64,000 nucleotides of DNA from Lysobacteraceae bacterium NML93-0399 (GCA_002307375.1 NTJI01000002.1:558001-622000); one strand, 5' to 3'; positions 27,842 to 39,095 are shown, counted from the first letter of the stretch. The notes: generated by a model not told the origin, from the letters alone. Numbers and translations are program-made.

Positions 27842-29257
27842 TCAGCCCGCCGCATCCGCTTCCGGAATCATCCCGATCGCCACATCAATCCGCGCCAGCG
27901 CTTCCTCGCGCCCGGCCAGATACACCGTATGCCCGATGTCCGGGCTGACCTGCGTGCCGGTGATCGCCACGCGCAGGGGCTGGGCGACCTTGCCCATGCC
28001 AAGTCCGAGTGTCTCGACCGTGGCGCGAAACGCCGCATCGATCGCTTCGACATTCCAGTCGGTCAGCGCTGCCAAGCGATTGCGCACGTCGCTCAGCGGC
28101 GCGCGCGCCTCGGCCTTCAGATGCTTGGCGACGGCCTTGTCGTCGTAGCTTTCGATCGGGCGATACCAGACTGCTGCACGCTCGGACATTTCCTTGAGCG
28201 TCTGCACGCGATCGCGTAGCGCGATCACGACGTCGGCCGGCGCCGGGCCGTTCGACAGGTCGTAGCCGTCGCGGCGCAGATGCCATTCCAGATGCTCTGC
28301 CACCGCGGCCGGATCGTCGGACTTCAGGTACTGCTGGTTGAGCCAGCCGAGCTTGGCCGGATCCAGCCGCGAGGCTTTGGCGTTGACGTCCTTGAGATCG
28401 AACAGCGACTGCATCTGCGTGATCGAGAAGATCTCCTGATCGCCATGCGACCAGCCCAGTCGCACCAGATAGTTCAGCAGCGCGTGCGGCAGATAGCCCG
28501 CGTCGCGGTACTGCATGACATCGGCCGCGCCGGTGCGCTTGGACAGTTTGGCCCCCTGCTCGTCGAGGATCATCGGCAGGTGCGAGAACGCGGGCACCTC
28601 GGCGTCCAGCGCGCGGTAGATGTTGATCTGGCGCGGGGTGTTGTTGACGTGGTCGTCGCCACGCACGACATCGGTGATGCCCATGTCCAGATCGTCGACG
28701 ACGACGGCGAAGTTGTAGGTCGCGTAGCCGTCGGGGCGGAAGATCACCAGATCGTCGAGCTCGCTGTTGGCGATCTCGATGCGGCCCTTCACCTTGTCCT
28801 CCCACACGACCGTGCCTTCGAGCGGATTCTTCAGGCGGATCACGCGGTTTGGATCGTCGCGACGCGGCGCGTTCTGCTCGCGGTAGGCACCGTTGTAGCG
28901 CGGTTTCTGGCCTGCGGCCATCGCCGCCTCGCGCATCGCGTCGAGTTCTTCCTTCGACTCGTAGGCGTAATAGGCCTTGCCGTCGGCGACCAGTTGCTCG
29001 GCGACTTCGCGATACCGCTCCAGGCGGTGCGTCTGGTAGATCGGGCCTTCGTCGTAGCCCAGACCCAGCCAGTCCATCGCCTCGAGGATCGCGTCGATCG
29101 CCGCTTGGGTGCTGCGCTCGCGATCGGTGTCCTCGATGCGCAGCACGAACTGCCCGCCGCGGCGCCGCGCCTCCAGCCAGCAGTACAGCGCGGTGCGCGC
29201 GCCACCGATGTGCAGATAGCCGGTGGGACTGGGGGCGAAACGGGTGCGGCAGGACAT
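27842..29257 (-). CDS. gltX: Glutamyl-tRNA synthetase
   Basis: GltX charges tRNA-Glu. The product has 471 residues, a normal class I enzyme. The HIGH motif lies in [20 protein letters not shown] and the KMSKS motif is KLSKRTGA (preceded by MILDEQGA). Also present are [20 protein letters not shown] and the C-terminal anticodon-binding helical domain. Whether it is strictly discriminating for tRNA-Glu cannot be read. It is divergent from lpxH, with 81 bases between starts. Confidence 0.95.
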   Translation of the reverse strand: MSCRTRFAPSPTGYLHIGGARTALYCWLEARRRGGQFVLRIEDTDRERSTQAAIDAILEAMDWLGLGYDEGPIYQTHRLERYREVAEQLVADGKAYYAYESKEELDAMREAAMAAGQKPRYNGAYREQNAPRRDDPNRVIRLKNPLEGTVVWEDKVKGRIEIANSELDDLVIFRPDGYATYNFAVVVDDLDMGITDVVRGDDHVNNTPRQINIYRALDAEVPAFSHLPMILDEQGAKLSKRTGAADVMQYRDAGYLPHALLNYLVRLGWSHGDQEIFSITQMQSLFDLKDVNAKASRLDPAKLGWLNQQYLKSDDPAAVAEHLEWHLRRDGYDLSNGPAPADVVIALRDRVQTLKEMSERAAVWYRPIESYDDKAVAKHLKAEARAPLSDVRNRLAALTDWNVEAIDAAFRATVETLGLGMGKVAQPLRVAITGTQVSPDIGHTVYLAGREEALARIDVAIGMIPEADAAG

Positions 29258-29338
29258 GCGAGGGCGCTCGGTGCGGAAACAGCGCGCATTCTACCCGGCG
29301 CATCCGGCCGGGCCCGGCGGGCGGCTTACAATGCCGCC

Positions 29339-30082
29339 ATGACCACGCTCTTCATCTCCGACCTGCATCTCGATCCCGCCCGGCCGGAGATCACCGCGCT
29401 GTTCCTGTCGTTCCTGGACGCCGAAGCGCGTCAGGCCGACGCGCTGTACGTGCTGGGCGACCTGTTCGAATCGTGGGTCGGCGACGATGATCCGTCCGAC
29501 GCCGGCGCCGCAGTCGCCGAGCGTTTCGCCGCGCTGTCGGCGGCCGGCGTGCCGGTCGCCTTCATGCACGGGAACCGGGATTTCCTGATCGGCCAGGGGT
29601 ATGCGCGGCGTGCGGGCATGACGCTGCTGCCCGACCCGGCGGTGATCGACCTCTACGGCCGCCCGGTGCTGCTGACCCACGGCGATCTGCTGTGCAGCGG
29701 CGATGTCGAATACCAGGCGGTGCGCACGCAGGTGCGCAATCCGGCCTGGCAGGCACGGATGCTGGCCCAGCCGCTGGCCGCACGGCTCGCATTCGCGCAG
29801 CAGGCGCGCGATGCCAGCCAGGCACGCGCGGCCACGCTGCGCGATGCCGGCACGATGGAGTCGATCACTGATGTCGCGCCGGCGACGGTCGAGGAATGGT
29901 TCGTGCGCTACGGCGTCGACACGATGATCCACGGCCACACGCATCGCCCCGCCGTGCATGAGCTGCAGGTTGCAGGCCGCGACTGCCGCCGCATCGTGCT
30001 CGGCGACTGGTTCGAACAGGGCTCGGTCCTGCGTGCGTATCCGGACGGACGGCTGGAACTGTCGGCGCTGCCGACATCCTGA
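29339..30082 (+). CDS. lpxH: UDP-2,3-diacylglucosamine hydrolase
   Basis: LpxH cleaves UDP-2,3-diacylglucosamine to lipid X in lipid A synthesis, peripherally at the inner membrane. The product has 247 residues. The calcineurin-like metal motifs are complete: FISDLHLD, YVLGDLFESWVGDDD, FMHGNRDFLIG, LLTHGDLLC and MIHGHTHRPAVHEL. ATG 29339 was chosen; the open frame further upstream is antisense to gltX. A REP palindrome follows 18 bases after the stop. Confidence 0.94.
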   Translation: MTTLFISDLHLDPARPEITALFLSFLDAEARQADALYVLGDLFESWVGDDDPSDAGAAVAERFAALSAAGVPVAFMHGNRDFLIGQGYARRAGMTLLPDPAVIDLYGRPVLLTHGDLLCSGDVEYQAVRTQVRNPAWQARMLAQPLAARLAFAQQARDASQARAATLRDAGTMESITDVAPATVEEWFVRYGVDTMIHGHTHRPAVHELQVAGRDCRRIVLGDWFEQGSVLRAYPDGRLELSALPTS

Positions 30083-30099
30083 TCGTCGCGGACGGCTGC

Positions 30100-30168
30100 C
30101 TGTAGGAGCGCGCTTGCGCGCGAAGGGGCAGTCCCGGAAAAGCCTTCGCGCGCAAGCGCGCTCCTACC
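30100..30168. repeat. REP palindrome (TGTAGGAGCGCG family)
   Basis: A single copy of about 69 bases, with halves TGTAGGAGCGCGCTTGCGCG and CGCGCAAGCGCGCTCCTAC around a loop containing GAAGGGGCAGTCCCGGAAAAG. It lies between the convergent lpxH and DUF455 genes, where it can serve as a transcription barrier for both. Confidence 0.85.
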
Positions 30169-30184
30169 GGGGCCGCCGCTGCGA

Positions 30185-31006
30185 TCAGCTCTCGGCGACC
30201 GCCTGCAGCGCGGCCAGCTCTTCCTCGCTGAAGCCCGCCGCGGCACGCGCATCGATATTGAACGGGCCGTGCAGCACGGCGCGCGCGTAATCCGACAGCA
30301 GCTCGCGGAACGTCGATTCGGGCTGCACGCCGCGTCGTTCGCAGAACCAGCGAAACCAGCGACTGCCGGCGGCGACGTGGGCAACTTCCTCTTCCAGGAT
30401 CACTTCGAGGATCGCGACGGTTTCCGGGTCGCCAAGCGAACGAAGCTTGACGATCATCCCCGGCGTCACGTCCAGGCCACGCGCCTCCAGTACCCGCGGC
30501 ACCAGCGCCATGCGCGCCATGCCGTCGTGCGCAGTCTTCTCGCACATCTCCCACAGGCCGTTGTGCGCGTCGAAATCGCCGTAGTGGAAGCCCAGCGCGC
30601 GCAGGCGCGTGCGCAACATCGTGAAATGCCGGGCCTCGTCGGAAGCCACCGACACCCAGTCGGCGTAGTAGTCGGCCGGCATGTCACGGAAGCGGTAGAC
30701 CGCGTCCCAGCCCAGGTCGATGGCGTTGAGTTCGATGTGCGCGATCGCGTGGATGAAGGCGGCGCGGCCCTCGATGCTGCCGAAGCCGCGACGCGGCAGG
30801 TCGCGCGGATGCACGAGCTTCGGGTGCTCGGGCCGCCCGGGCATGCGGATCGGCTCGGGCGCAGGTGCATCGGGGTCGAGTGGCAGCGCGCCGGCCGCGA
30901 AACGCGCCGCGTAGGCGGCCGTCAGCGCGACCTTGTCGTCAGGATCGCGTGCATCGAGGCAATGGCGCGCGGCGGCGAGCAGGTCGCGCGCATCGGCCGC
31001 GCTCAC
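30185..31006 (-). CDS. DUF455 ferritin-like protein
   Basis: The product has 273 residues. It shows a ferritin-like four-helix pattern with likely diiron ligands in [25 protein letters not shown] and [17 protein letters not shown]455 has no settled function; distant similarity to tRNA hydroxylases of the MiaE type has been discussed for such folds, but that is not shown here. The GTG at 31006 overlaps the purF stop (GTGA), so it is translated with purF. The frame remains open far upstream inside purF, which is shadow. Confidence 0.82.
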   Translation of the reverse strand: MSAADARDLLAAARHCLDARDPDDKVALTAAYAARFAAGALPLDPDAPAPEPIRMPGRPEHPKLVHPRDLPRRGFGSIEGRAAFIHAIAHIELNAIDLGWDAVYRFRDMPADYYADWVSVASDEARHFTMLRTRLRALGFHYGDFDAHNGLWEMCEKTAHDGMARMALVPRVLEARGLDVTPGMIVKLRSLGDPETVAILEVILEEEVAHVAAGSRWFRWFCERRGVQPESTFRELLSDYARAVLHGPFNIDARAAAGFSEEELAALQAVAES

Positions 31007-32469
31007 GCGCGGCGCTTCTTCTTCGCGTCGTCGCTGCGCAGCTGCTGCAGGCGCTCGAAATAACCCGCCTCGATGCCGGTCACGTATTCGCCGCTGAAGC
31101 AGGAACTGTCGAAGCGCAGGTCCGGGAACTTGGGCCCGGACACCGCGGACTCCAGATCGGCCAGGTCCTGGTAGATCAGCCAGTCGCAGCCGAGGAATTC
31201 CTCGATTTCCTTCTCGGTACGGTTGTGCGCCACCAGCTCGTCGACCGAGGGCATGTCGATGCCGTAGATGTTGGGATAGCGCACCGGCGGTGCGGCCGAG
31301 GCCAGATACACCTTCTTGGCGCCCGCGTCGCGCGCCATCTGCACGATCTGCTTGGACGTGGTGCCGCGCACGATGGAATCGTCGACCAGCAGCACCACGC
31401 GGTTGCGGAATTCCAGCGGAATCGGATTGAGCTTGCGCTTGACCGACTTCGCACGTTCGCCCTGGCCCGGCATGATGAAGGTACGGCCGACGTAGCGGTT
31501 CTTGATGAAGCCCTCGCGGTACTTCACGCCGAGCACGTTGGAGATTTCCAGCGCCGCGTCGCGCGAGGTGTCCGGGATCGGGATCACGGTATCGATGTCG
31601 TGGTCGGGCCGCAGGCGCAGGATCTTCTCGCCCAGGGTCACGCCCATGCGCATGCGCGCCTTGTGCACCGAGATGTTCTCGATCATCGAATCGGGACGCG
31701 CGAAATACACGTACTCGAAGATGCACGGCGCGTGCGGCTGCTTCGGCGCGCACTCGCGGTGGTGCAGTTCGCCGCGCGCGGTGATCACGATGCCCTCGCC
31801 CGGCTCGACGTCGCGCATGCGCTCGAAACCCAGGATGTCGAGTGCGACCGACTCCGATGCCACCGCGTACTCCACCCCTTCGGCGGTTTCGCGCTTGCCC
31901 AGCACCAGCGGGCGGATGCCATGCGGATCGCGGAACGCGACCAGGCCCAGGCCCAGCACGGTGGCCACGACCGCATAGCCGCCCTTGGCGCGGCGGTTGA
32001 CGCCTTCGACGGCGCGGAATGCGGCTTCCGGCGTCAATGCCTTCTCGCGGTCGAGCTCGTGCGCGAACACGTTCAGCAGCACTTCCGAATCCGACTCGGT
32101 GTTGACGTTGCGGCGGTCGGTTTCGAACACCTGCTGGCGCAGCTGATCGGTGTTGACCAGGTTGCCGTTGTGCGCCAGCGCGATGCCGAAGGGCGAATTC
32201 ACGTAGAACGGCTGCGCCTCGTCGTGGCCTTCGCTGCCGGCGGTGGGATAGCGGCAGTGGGCGATGCCCACGCGGCCCTGCAGCAGGTCCATGGCCTTGG
32301 CGTCGAACACGTCGCGCACCAGGCCGTTGCCCTTGTGCACGCGCATGACCGTACCGCTGGCCACGGCGATGCCGGCCGCGTCCTGCCCGCGGTGCTGCAG
32401 CACCGTCAGGCCGTCGTACAACGCGCCCGCGACTTCAGAAGTTCCGACGATCCCGACGATGCCGCACAT
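31003..32469 (-). CDS. purF: Amidophosphoribosyltransferase
   Basis: PurF makes phosphoribosylamine from PRPP and glutamine, the first step of purine synthesis. The product has 488 residues. The nucleophile is Cys2 (MCGIVGIVG), so the enzyme starts directly at the catalytic residue without a propeptide, as in E. coli. The PRPP-binding loop is [19 protein letters not shown]. The glutaminase domain has [16 protein letters not shown] and [20 protein letters not shown]. It follows dedD by 65 bases; cvpA, commonly between these two, is absent. Confidence 0.96.
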   Translation of the reverse strand: MCGIVGIVGTSEVAGALYDGLTVLQHRGQDAAGIAVASGTVMRVHKGNGLVRDVFDAKAMDLLQGRVGIAHCRYPTAGSEGHDEAQPFYVNSPFGIALAHNGNLVNTDQLRQQVFETDRRNVNTESDSEVLLNVFAHELDREKALTPEAAFRAVEGVNRRAKGGYAVVATVLGLGLVAFRDPHGIRPLVLGKRETAEGVEYAVASESVALDILGFERMRDVEPGEGIVITARGELHHRECAPKQPHAPCIFEYVYFARPDSMIENISVHKARMRMGVTLGEKILRLRPDHDIDTVIPIPDTSRDAALEISNVLGVKYREGFIKNRYVGRTFIMPGQGERAKSVKRKLNPIPLEFRNRVVLLVDDSIVRGTTSKQIVQMARDAGAKKVYLASAAPPVRYPNIYGIDMPSVDELVAHNRTEKEIEEFLGCDWLIYQDLADLESAVSGPKFPDLRFDSSCFSGEYVTGIEAGYFERLQQLRSDDAKKKRRA

Positions 32470-32534
32470 GTTCGATTTCCAGTGTCTGCAAGAAGCGCGC
32501 GAGGGCGCAGGGGGAGGAGCGGCGGTGTCGCCGC

Positions 32535-33530
32535 TCAGGGATGGGCGCGGATGATGCCGTCGACGCCGACCGCGGCGCGGGCGCGGGTCTTGAGCTGCTC
32601 GGCATCGGCGCGGCTGGCGACCGGGCCGGCCTTGACCCGGGTCAGGCGGCCCTTGTCGGTATCGACCGCGTCGGTGAACGCGGTGATACCCGCACCGCGC
32701 AGGCGATCGCGCAGGCGGTTGGCTTCGGCGGCATTGCCGAACGCGCCCAACTGCACGACAAAACCTGTGCCCGACGTCGGCGCAGGCGCCGGCTGGGCTG
32801 CAGGTGCCGGCGGCGTGGCGGCCGGTGCGGGCGTTTCGGCCGGCGGTGTGCGCGGCGTTTCGCGCGCAGGCGGCGCGGCCGGCGCTGGGGCCGGGGTCTG
32901 CGTGGCGGCGCGAGGCGCCGGCGCAGGTGTCTGGGGACGTGGCACGTCCGGGCGGGCACCGGCGTCGAGCGCGACCACGCGCGGGGTCACATCGTCGCGC
33001 ACCTGCGCGGCACGCACGCGGACGATCTCGGCATCGGCGCGGTTGGCATATGGCCCCAGACGCACGCGCTGGGCCGGCTTGCCGTTGAGCGTGAAGGCTT
33101 CGCGGTAGCCGGTCAGACCGGACTGGCCGAGCTGACGCAGGATCGCATCGGCATCACCTTCGCTGGCGAAGGCGGCGTAATGCACCGCGTAGCCACCGCC
33201 GGCAACGGTCGCGGGCAGCGGCGTTTCTTCTTCGGCGGTGTCCACGGTCGGCAGCGCGCCGCCGTCGGGGGCAGTGGCCGCAGGCGTGCCGGCCGCAGCC
33301 TCGGACAGCGGCCCGCCGGCCACCACCCCACCCTCGCGCGCCGGCGGCGGCGTGATCAGGGGCAGATCGACGGTGCGGTAGTCGCCCTCGGGCGCGTCGG
33401 GCACCTGCAAGGGCATGTCCGGCAGGCCACTTGCGGGCGCGGGGCCCTTGACCAGCATCGGCAGGAAAATGACCGCCAGCGCGATCAGCACGGCGGCGCC
33501 GATCAGGCGTTGTTTCAATGCAGGCGACAT
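32535..33530 (-). CDS. DedD-like cell-division protein with two SPOR domains
   Basis: This is an inner-membrane protein of 331 residues. One membrane helix ([19 protein letters not shown], about 9-27) is followed by a Pro-rich periplasmic spacer, a first SPOR domain at about 110-185 ([20 protein letters not shown] ... [17 protein letters not shown]), a long Ala/Pro linker, and a second SPOR domain at about 253-331 ([20 protein letters not shown] ... [17 protein letters not shown]). SPOR domains bind denuded peptidoglycan at the septum. E. coli DedD has one, so the duplication is unusual. It lies between folC and purF, the normal dedD position. Confidence 0.85.
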   Translation of the reverse strand: MSPALKQRLIGAAVLIALAVIFLPMLVKGPAPASGLPDMPLQVPDAPEGDYRTVDLPLITPPPAREGGVVAGGPLSEAAAGTPAATAPDGGALPTVDTAEEETPLPATVAGGGYAVHYAAFASEGDADAILRQLGQSGLTGYREAFTLNGKPAQRVRLGPYANRADAEIVRVRAAQVRDDVTPRVVALDAGARPDVPRPQTPAPAPRAATQTPAPAPAAPPARETPRTPPAETPAPAATPPAPAAQPAPAPTSGTGFVVQLGAFGNAAEANRLRDRLRGAGITAFTDAVDTDKGRLTRVKAGPVASRADAEQLKTRARAAVGVDGIIRAHP

Positions 33531-33586
33531 GCGGGATCCGGACACGGGAGCCGCGCGAATTATACGCGCGGTGAAGGCGGCGCTTC

Positions 33587-34849
33587 TTAACGACCGCCCT
33601 GCAACCGGGCGAGCGCCGCGGCAGCGGTATGGAACGAGCCGAACACGAGAATCCGATCTCCGGGGGCCGCCTGCGCGAGGGCGGTGTCGAGCGCCGTGGC
33701 GACGTCGTCGTGCAGCACCGCCTGCGCGTCGACGGCGGCGGGGAAGCGGGCGCGCAGGGCGGCGGCATCCTGCGCGCGCGGACCGGAGAGGCCGGCCAGG
33801 TGCCAGCAGGCGATCCAGGGCGCCAGGGTCTCGACCACGCCGGCGACGTCCTTGTCTGCCAGCGCGGCGTAGACCGCGCAGGTGCGCCCCTCGACCGGTG
33901 CGGCCTGCAGCCATTCCCCCAATGCCTGTGCGGCCTGCGGGTTGTGGGCCACATCCACGGCGATCTCCACGCCCGCCCGCTCGAAACGCTGCAGACGCGC
34001 GGCGACCGTCGCGCCGGCGATGCCTGCTGCGAACGCTTCGAATGGCAGCTCGCGGTCGAGCGCGCGGACCGCTGCAACCGCGACCGCAGCGTTGCGCAGT
34101 TGGACTGGCGCGACCAGCGACGGCATCGGCAGTTCGATCTCGAAACCCACCTCGCGCCAGGTCCACGTGTCATTGCCGGTGGGCGCGTACAGGAAATCGC
34201 TGCCGCCCCGGATCGCGACCGCGCCGATGCGGTAGGCGTGCTGGAGCACGCTGGCCGGCGGGTCGGTGTCGCCCAGAACCAGTGGCTTCCACGCACGCGC
34301 GATGCCGGCTTTCTCCAGGCCGATCGTCTCGATGTCGTCGCCGAGCCAGTCCTGGTGGTCGAGCCCGACCGTGGTGATCACCGACACGTCCGGCTCGACA
34401 ATGTTGACCGCGTCGAGCCGCCCGCCGAGGCCGACCTCCAGCACGACCAGATCCAGATCCGCGCGCGCGAACAACCACAGCGCAGCCAGCGTACCGGTCT
34501 CGAAATAGGTCAGCGGCGTGTCGCCGCGCGCGGCTTCGACCGCTTCGAAGGCTTCGACCAGTGCCGCATCCGTGACGTTCTCGCCGTCGATGCGCACGCG
34601 CTCGTTGTAGGCCAGCAGATGCGGCGAGGTGTAGGCACCGACGCGCCAGCCTGCGGCGCGGACGATCGCTTCGACGAATGCCACGGTCGAGCCCTTGCCG
34701 TTGGTGCCGGCGATGGTGATCACGTGCGCGGCGGGACGGCCGCAGTCCAGGCGCGCATACACCGCGCCGACGCGGTCCAGGCCCAGTTCGATTTCGGTCG
34801 GGTGACGCGCTTCGAGGCGCGCGAGCCAGTCGGCAAGAGTCCTGCTCAT
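33587..34849 (-). CDS. folC: Folylpolyglutamate/dihydrofolate synthase
   Basis: FolC joins glutamate to dihydropteroate and adds further glutamates to folates. The product has 420 residues. Motifs are the P-loop VITIAGTNGKGSTVAFVEAI, YTSPHLLAYNERVRIDG, LEVGLGGRLDAVNIVEPDVS, DHQDWLG and the Mur-ligase-like C-domain with DVAHNPQAAQALGEWL. ATG 34849 gives MSRTLADWLARLEA. The 65 upstream codons in frame lack coding character. It is co-directional with dedD and purF. Confidence 0.94.
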   Translation of the reverse strand: MSRTLADWLARLEARHPTEIELGLDRVGAVYARLDCGRPAAHVITIAGTNGKGSTVAFVEAIVRAAGWRVGAYTSPHLLAYNERVRIDGENVTDAALVEAFEAVEAARGDTPLTYFETGTLAALWLFARADLDLVVLEVGLGGRLDAVNIVEPDVSVITTVGLDHQDWLGDDIETIGLEKAGIARAWKPLVLGDTDPPASVLQHAYRIGAVAIRGGSDFLYAPTGNDTWTWREVGFEIELPMPSLVAPVQLRNAAVAVAAVRALDRELPFEAFAAGIAGATVAARLQRFERAGVEIAVDVAHNPQAAQALGEWLQAAPVEGRTCAVYAALADKDVAGVVETLAPWIACWHLAGLSGPRAQDAAALRARFPAAVDAQAVLHDDVATALDTALAQAAPGDRILVFGSFHTAAAALARLQGGR

Positions 34850-34973
34850 GGCAGCGGTCCAGAAGAAGCGGTGAGTGGCGCCAGCGGGTGGCGGCAGGCA
34901 GTTCGGAGCGGCGCTCGCGGCAATGTCCGCAGCGCCGGCGATCCGGTCGGCGCAGACATGCGCGTGCGGAATT

Positions 34974-35618
34974 CTAGAGCGCCCGGTGCACGGCCTCGCC
35001 GAAGAACGCGGTGTGGTGCGCGCAGTCGTTGAGGCGCACGACATCGAGATGGTCGACGTCCGGCCCCTCGAGCAGGTTGAGCGTTGTCGGCGCCTGGCGG
35101 AACGTCCACAGGCGCGCCAGCGGAATGCCGAGCACGCGGCAGAGAATCACGCGGTTGACCGCATCGTGGGCGACGATCAGCGCGGTGTCGTCCGCGCCCA
35201 TTCCCTCGACGGCACGCGCGAACGCGGGCCACGCGCGGTCCAGCACCTGCTGCAGCGATTCGCCCCCGGGCATCTGCACGGTGTCGGGCGCATCGCGCCA
35301 CGCGGCCAGGCGCTCGGGATCGCGTTCGCGGATTTCACTGGCCAGCAGACCTTCCCAGGTGCCGTGGGCGATTTCGGCCAGGCCCGCGTCGGTGCGCAGC
35401 ATCGATGCGCGTGCCTCGCCCAGCGCCAGCCGCGCAGTGCGGTCGGCGCGCGACAGCGGCGAGGCCACCGCGCGGTCGATGCGGACATCGGCCAGGCGGG
35501 CGCCGAGCAGCGTCGCCTGACGCTCGCCGACACCCGACAACGCGATGTCTTCCTGCCCCTGGTAGCGGCCCTCGGCGTTCCATGGAGTTTCGCCGTGGCG
35601 GGCGAGCAGGATTCTCAT
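34974..35618 (-). CDS. Histidine phosphatase family protein (phosphoglycerate mutase-like)
   Basis: The product has 214 residues. The catalytic His is in ILLARHGETPWNAEGRYQG, with a second His in LIVAHDAVNRVILC and a conserved SPLSRADRTARLAL. Candidate roles are cobalamin alpha-ribazole phosphatase, a broad phosphatase, or a cofactor-dependent mutase; the small size and context do not choose among them. ATG 35618 was taken, with upstream codons running into the REP element. It lies upstream of folC on the same strand, 124 bases away. Confidence 0.85.
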   Translation of the reverse strand: MRILLARHGETPWNAEGRYQGQEDIALSGVGERQATLLGARLADVRIDRAVASPLSRADRTARLALGEARASMLRTDAGLAEIAHGTWEGLLASEIRERDPERLAAWRDAPDTVQMPGGESLQQVLDRAWPAFARAVEGMGADDTALIVAHDAVNRVILCRVLGIPLARLWTFRQAPTTLNLLEGPDVDHLDVVRLNDCAHHTAFFGEAVHRAL

Positions 35619-35663
35619 CGTGCGGGTTCCTCGCGGGGGGCTCGACAGTCTAAGGGAACGCTT

Positions 35664-35734
35664 TTGTAGGAGCGTGCTGGCGCGCGATGGGGGCTTTTCG
35701 GGAAAGCCGATCGCGCGCAAGCGCGCTCCTACAG
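35664..35734. repeat. REP palindrome (TGTAGGAGCGCG family)
   Basis: One copy with halves TTGTAGGAGCGTGCTGGCGC and GCGCGCAAGCGCGCTCCTAC lies between the stop of the S46 peptidase and the start of the phosphatase. The left half has a T for C change, so the stem is slightly weakened. It sits 12 bases beyond the peptidase stop codon. Confidence 0.85.
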
Positions 35735-35745
35735 GTGCAGGGTTT

Positions 35746-37932
35746 TCAGCGCGGCGCGGCGCCCATTTCCTGCAGCAGACGCGGCGCCGGATCGACTTCC
35801 TGCATCACCCAGCGGATGTAACGCTGGTCGACCGAGATGGTGCGGGTCATCGCCGGGTCGAACACCCAGTTCGACACCACCGCCTCCCAGGTCATGTCGA
35901 ACAGCAAACCGGTCAGGCGACCGTCTGCGTCGAGCACCGGCGAACCGGAATTGCCACCGGTCACGTCGAGGTCGGAGAGGAAGTTCACCGGCACGCTGCG
36001 CAGGCGGCGATCGGCGAGGCCACCGTCACGCCCGGCGGCAATCGCGTCGAGCTGCGCGCGGGGCGCGTCGAAGGGCTCGGTGCCGGTGGCCTTGGGCGGG
36101 ATCTCCTCCAGACGGGTGAACGGCGTCTGCTGGGTGCCTTCGAGATTGGTGTAGCCCATGACGTTGCCGAAGGTCAGCCGCAGCGACGAGTTCGCGTCCG
36201 GATACACCGCCCCGCCCTGGCTGGCGCGGTAGTCGGCCACGGCCTGCAGGTAGGTCGGGCGCAGCTGCAGCAGATCGCCGGCGCGCGCCTTGGCCGCCAG
36301 TTCGATCTGCAGCAGTTCCGGCGTCACCGACGCGGCGTACATCAGCGCCGGGTCGCGGCTGCGCAGGAAGGCGTGGCGGTCGGCGGCGAACCACTTCAGG
36401 CGCTCTTCGCTGCTGGCCAGCAGGCTGCGCTCGAGCCGGTCCAGCGCGCGATCGATCGCCGCGGCGTCGTGGCCGCCCAGCCACGTATCGATCGCCTCGA
36501 TGCGCTGCTCGGCCGGCAGCTGGACGTACTGCAGCAGCGCATAGCGGGTGAGCGCGCGGTCCATTGCCGGCACGAAGCGGCGGTCCATCTGCTTGAGGCT
36601 GCCCTCGATCGCCGGCAGGTCGCGCTGCTGGTAGCCCTGCTCGCGCATGGCGTCGGGCTTTTCCTTCTCCATCGACAGGCGATAGAGGCGGTTCGCGGTC
36701 GACAGCAGGCCGCTGTTGTCGAGCAGCGACAGCACCAGATCGCGCTCGCGCGTGGCGCGAGCCTGCGCATCGAGCGCGACGATCTTCGCGTGTGCGTCCA
36801 GCGCGGCCGCGCCCGCGTCGCCCTGCCCGCGCAGCCAATCGAGCACCGCGGCCTCTTCGGCCTGCTTGTGGGCCAGTGCACCGATGCGCGTGAAGCCCTG
36901 CAGCTGGCCCTCGTAGTTCTTGAGCGTGTTCTGCCAGCCGCGTACCACGCTGGCGTAGCGCACCTCGGTTTCCGGGTCCTCCTTGCCACGGGCCTCGACC
37001 AGGTCGATCAGCGCGCGGTAGTGCTGGCCGATCTGCGGGTAGCGCCACTCGACGGTTTCGGCGAACTCGCCCGCCAGCGCGTAGCGACTGGTCCGCCCCG
37101 GATAGCCGGCGACCATGACGAAGTCGTTCTCGCGCAGCGGCTTGTCGGCCAGACGCAGGATGCGCTGCGGCGTGTAGGGGATATTGTCCTCGGTATATTC
37201 GGCCGGACGGCCATCGGGACCCACGTAGGCGCGGTAGAACGCGAAATCGCCGGTGTGGCGCGGCCACATCCAGTTGTCGACATCGCCGCCGAAGCTGCCG
37301 ATGCCACCGGCCGGCGCGTAGACCAGACGCACGTCGCGGATCTCCAGGTTGCGGAACAGCCGGTAGCTGTTGCCGCCCAGGAAGCTGTAGAGACGGCAGC
37401 GATAGCCGGGCGTCGCCTCGCACTGGGCGACGAGCGTCTTCTCGATCGTGTCCAGCGCCGTCGTGCGGCCGAGGCCATCGGGCGCGGCATCGATCGCCGC
37501 ACGAACCTCGGCGGTGACGTCCTGGATGCTGTCGAGCGCATAGATGCGCGCGTTCGGGCCGGCGGAGATCTCGTCTTCGAGCGCTGCGGCATTGAAGCCA
37601 TCGCGCATCAGATTGTTCTCGGGCGTGGAATTGAGCTGGATCGCGCCGTAGGCGCAATGGTGATTGGTCAGCACCAGGCCCTGCGGAGAAACGAAGCTCG
37701 CCGTGCAGCCCCCCAGCGACACCACCGCGCCCAAGGGGTCACCGGTGAGGTCTGCCAGGCGCTCGGCCGGCAGCTTCAGTCCGGCCTTGCGCAGGGCCGG
37801 CGAGATGTCCGGCAACTGTTGCGGCACCCACATGCCCTCGCCCGCCACCGCGCCCGGCGCATTGCAGCTGAAGAAGACGCCCAGCAGCGTCGCGGCCAGA
37901 AACGGATGGCGCATGGTGGTCCTGGAGATCAT
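35746..37932 (-). CDS. S46 family dipeptidyl-peptidase (DPP7/DPP11 type)
   Basis: This is an exported serine dipeptidyl-peptidase of 728 residues. A signal peptide ([20 protein letters not shown]) is followed by the S46 chymotrypsin-like double barrel. The catalytic triad motifs are [11 protein letters not shown] (His), [16 protein letters not shown] (Asp) and [11 protein letters not shown] (Ser), with a helical domain between. S46 enzymes release N-terminal dipeptides in the periplasm or on the surface and suit a peptide-feeding lifestyle. The residue after FD in [10 protein letters not shown] is Met, whereas DPP7 has Gly and DPP11 Arg at what I take to be this position. The start could be ATG 37914 instead. 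Confidence 0.92.
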   Translation of the reverse strand: MISRTTMRHPFLAATLLGVFFSCNAPGAVAGEGMWVPQQLPDISPALRKAGLKLPAERLADLTGDPLGAVVSLGGCTASFVSPQGLVLTNHHCAYGAIQLNSTPENNLMRDGFNAAALEDEISAGPNARIYALDSIQDVTAEVRAAIDAAPDGLGRTTALDTIEKTLVAQCEATPGYRCRLYSFLGGNSYRLFRNLEIRDVRLVYAPAGGIGSFGGDVDNWMWPRHTGDFAFYRAYVGPDGRPAEYTEDNIPYTPQRILRLADKPLRENDFVMVAGYPGRTSRYALAGEFAETVEWRYPQIGQHYRALIDLVEARGKEDPETEVRYASVVRGWQNTLKNYEGQLQGFTRIGALAHKQAEEAAVLDWLRGQGDAGAAALDAHAKIVALDAQARATRERDLVLSLLDNSGLLSTANRLYRLSMEKEKPDAMREQGYQQRDLPAIEGSLKQMDRRFVPAMDRALTRYALLQYVQLPAEQRIEAIDTWLGGHDAAAIDRALDRLERSLLASSEERLKWFAADRHAFLRSRDPALMYAASVTPELLQIELAAKARAGDLLQLRPTYLQAVADYRASQGGAVYPDANSSLRLTFGNVMGYTNLEGTQQTPFTRLEEIPPKATGTEPFDAPRAQLDAIAAGRDGGLADRRLRSVPVNFLSDLDVTGGNSGSPVLDADGRLTGLLFDMTWEAVVSNWVFDPAMTRTISVDQRYIRWVMQEVDPAPRLLQEMGAAPR

Positions 37933-38060
37933 GGCGGGGCGCCAAGTCTAGCCAACCGTTCCCGCCACTGCAGGCCGTCGGAGCTGCGCTGCAGCACGGC
38001 CCGGTCATGCCCGGCCCGTATAATTGCGGGCTCTTTCGACCGCACAGCAGGCAGCACACG

Positions 38061-39095
38061 ATGGCCCAGACAATGAAGGCGCTGGTCAAGCGCGACGCCA
38101 CCAAGGGCATCTGGATGGCCGAGGTGCCGGTCCCCACGCCGGGCCCCAACGACGTGCTGATCCGCGTCGAGAAGGCCGCGATCTGCGGCACCGATCTGCA
38201 CATCTACCTGTGGGACGACTGGAGCCAGCGCACGATCAAGCCGGGCCTGGTGATCGGCCACGAATTCGTCGGCCGCATCGTCGAGCTGGGCTCGGCAGTC
38301 ACCGGTTACGAGATCGGCCAGCGCGTCTCGGCCGAGGGCCACCTGGTCTGCGGCCATTGCCGCAACTGCCGCGCCGGCAAGCCGCACCTGTGCCCCAACA
38401 CCGTGGGCATCGGCGTAACCCGCGACGGCGCCTTCGCCGAGTACGTGGTGATGCCGGCGACCAACCTGTGGCCGATTCCCGACCAGATTCCCAGCGAGCT
38501 GGCCGCGTTCTTCGATCCGTACGGCAACGCCGCGCATTGCGCGCTGGAATTCGACGTGGTCGGCGAGGACGTGCTGATCACCGGCGCCGGCCCCATCGGC
38601 GTGATGGCCGCGGGCATCTGCAAGCACATCGGTGCGCGCAACGTCGTGGTGACCGACGTCAACGACTTCCGCCTCAAGCTGGCCGCCGACATGGGCGCCA
38701 CGCGTGTGGTCAACGTGTCGAACACCTCGCTCAAGGACGTCATGAAGGACCTCCACATGGAAGGCTTCGACGTGGGCCTGGAGATGAGCGGCAACCCGCA
38801 CGCCTTCAACGACATGCTCGACTGCATGTACCACGGCGGCAAGGTCGCCCTGCTGGGCATCCTGCCCAAGGGCGCCGGCATCGACTGGGACCGCATCATC
38901 TTCAAGGGCCTCACCGTGCAGGGCATCTACGGCCGGAAGATGTACGAGACCTGGTACAAGATGACCCAGCTCGTGCTGTCGGGCTTCCCGCTCGGCAAGG
39001 TGCTCAGCCACCAGTTGCCGGCCGACGAATTCCAGAAGGGTTTCGACCTGATGGAATCGGGCAAGTCGGGCAAGGTGGTACTCGACTGGCGCTGA
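38061..39095 (+). CDS. tdh: L-threonine 3-dehydrogenase
   Basis: Tdh oxidises threonine to 2-amino-3-ketobutyrate with NAD+. The product has 344 residues, a zinc medium-chain dehydrogenase. The catalytic zinc site includes [13 protein letters not shown] and [10 protein letters not shown]. The structural zinc site [15 protein letters not shown] is intact. The Rossmann motif is [23 protein letters not shown] 38061 gives the family start [11 protein letters not shown]. Its product is consumed by Kbl, encoded 1.1 kb downstream, with one unrelated gene in between. Confidence 0.96.
   Translation: MAQTMKALVKRDATKGIWMAEVPVPTPGPNDVLIRVEKAAICGTDLHIYLWDDWSQRTIKPGLVIGHEFVGRIVELGSAVTGYEIGQRVSAEGHLVCGHCRNCRAGKPHLCPNTVGIGVTRDGAFAEYVVMPATNLWPIPDQIPSELAAFFDPYGNAAHCALEFDVVGEDVLITGAGPIGVMAAGICKHIGARNVVVTDVNDFRLKLAADMGATRVVNVSNTSLKDVMKDLHMEGFDVGLEMSGNPHAFNDMLDCMYHGGKVALLGILPKGAGIDWDRIIFKGLTVQGIYGRKMYETWYKMTQLVLSGFPLGKVLSHQLPADEFQKGFDLMESGKSGKVVLDWR

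Noticed and set aside
27071..28219. 382-codon plus-strand frame running from the kinase through the inverted repeat into gltX
   Set aside because: It crosses the end of one gene, the non-coding repeat and the antisense of gltX; the apparent peptide repeats on the other strand only because the DNA is an inverted repeat.
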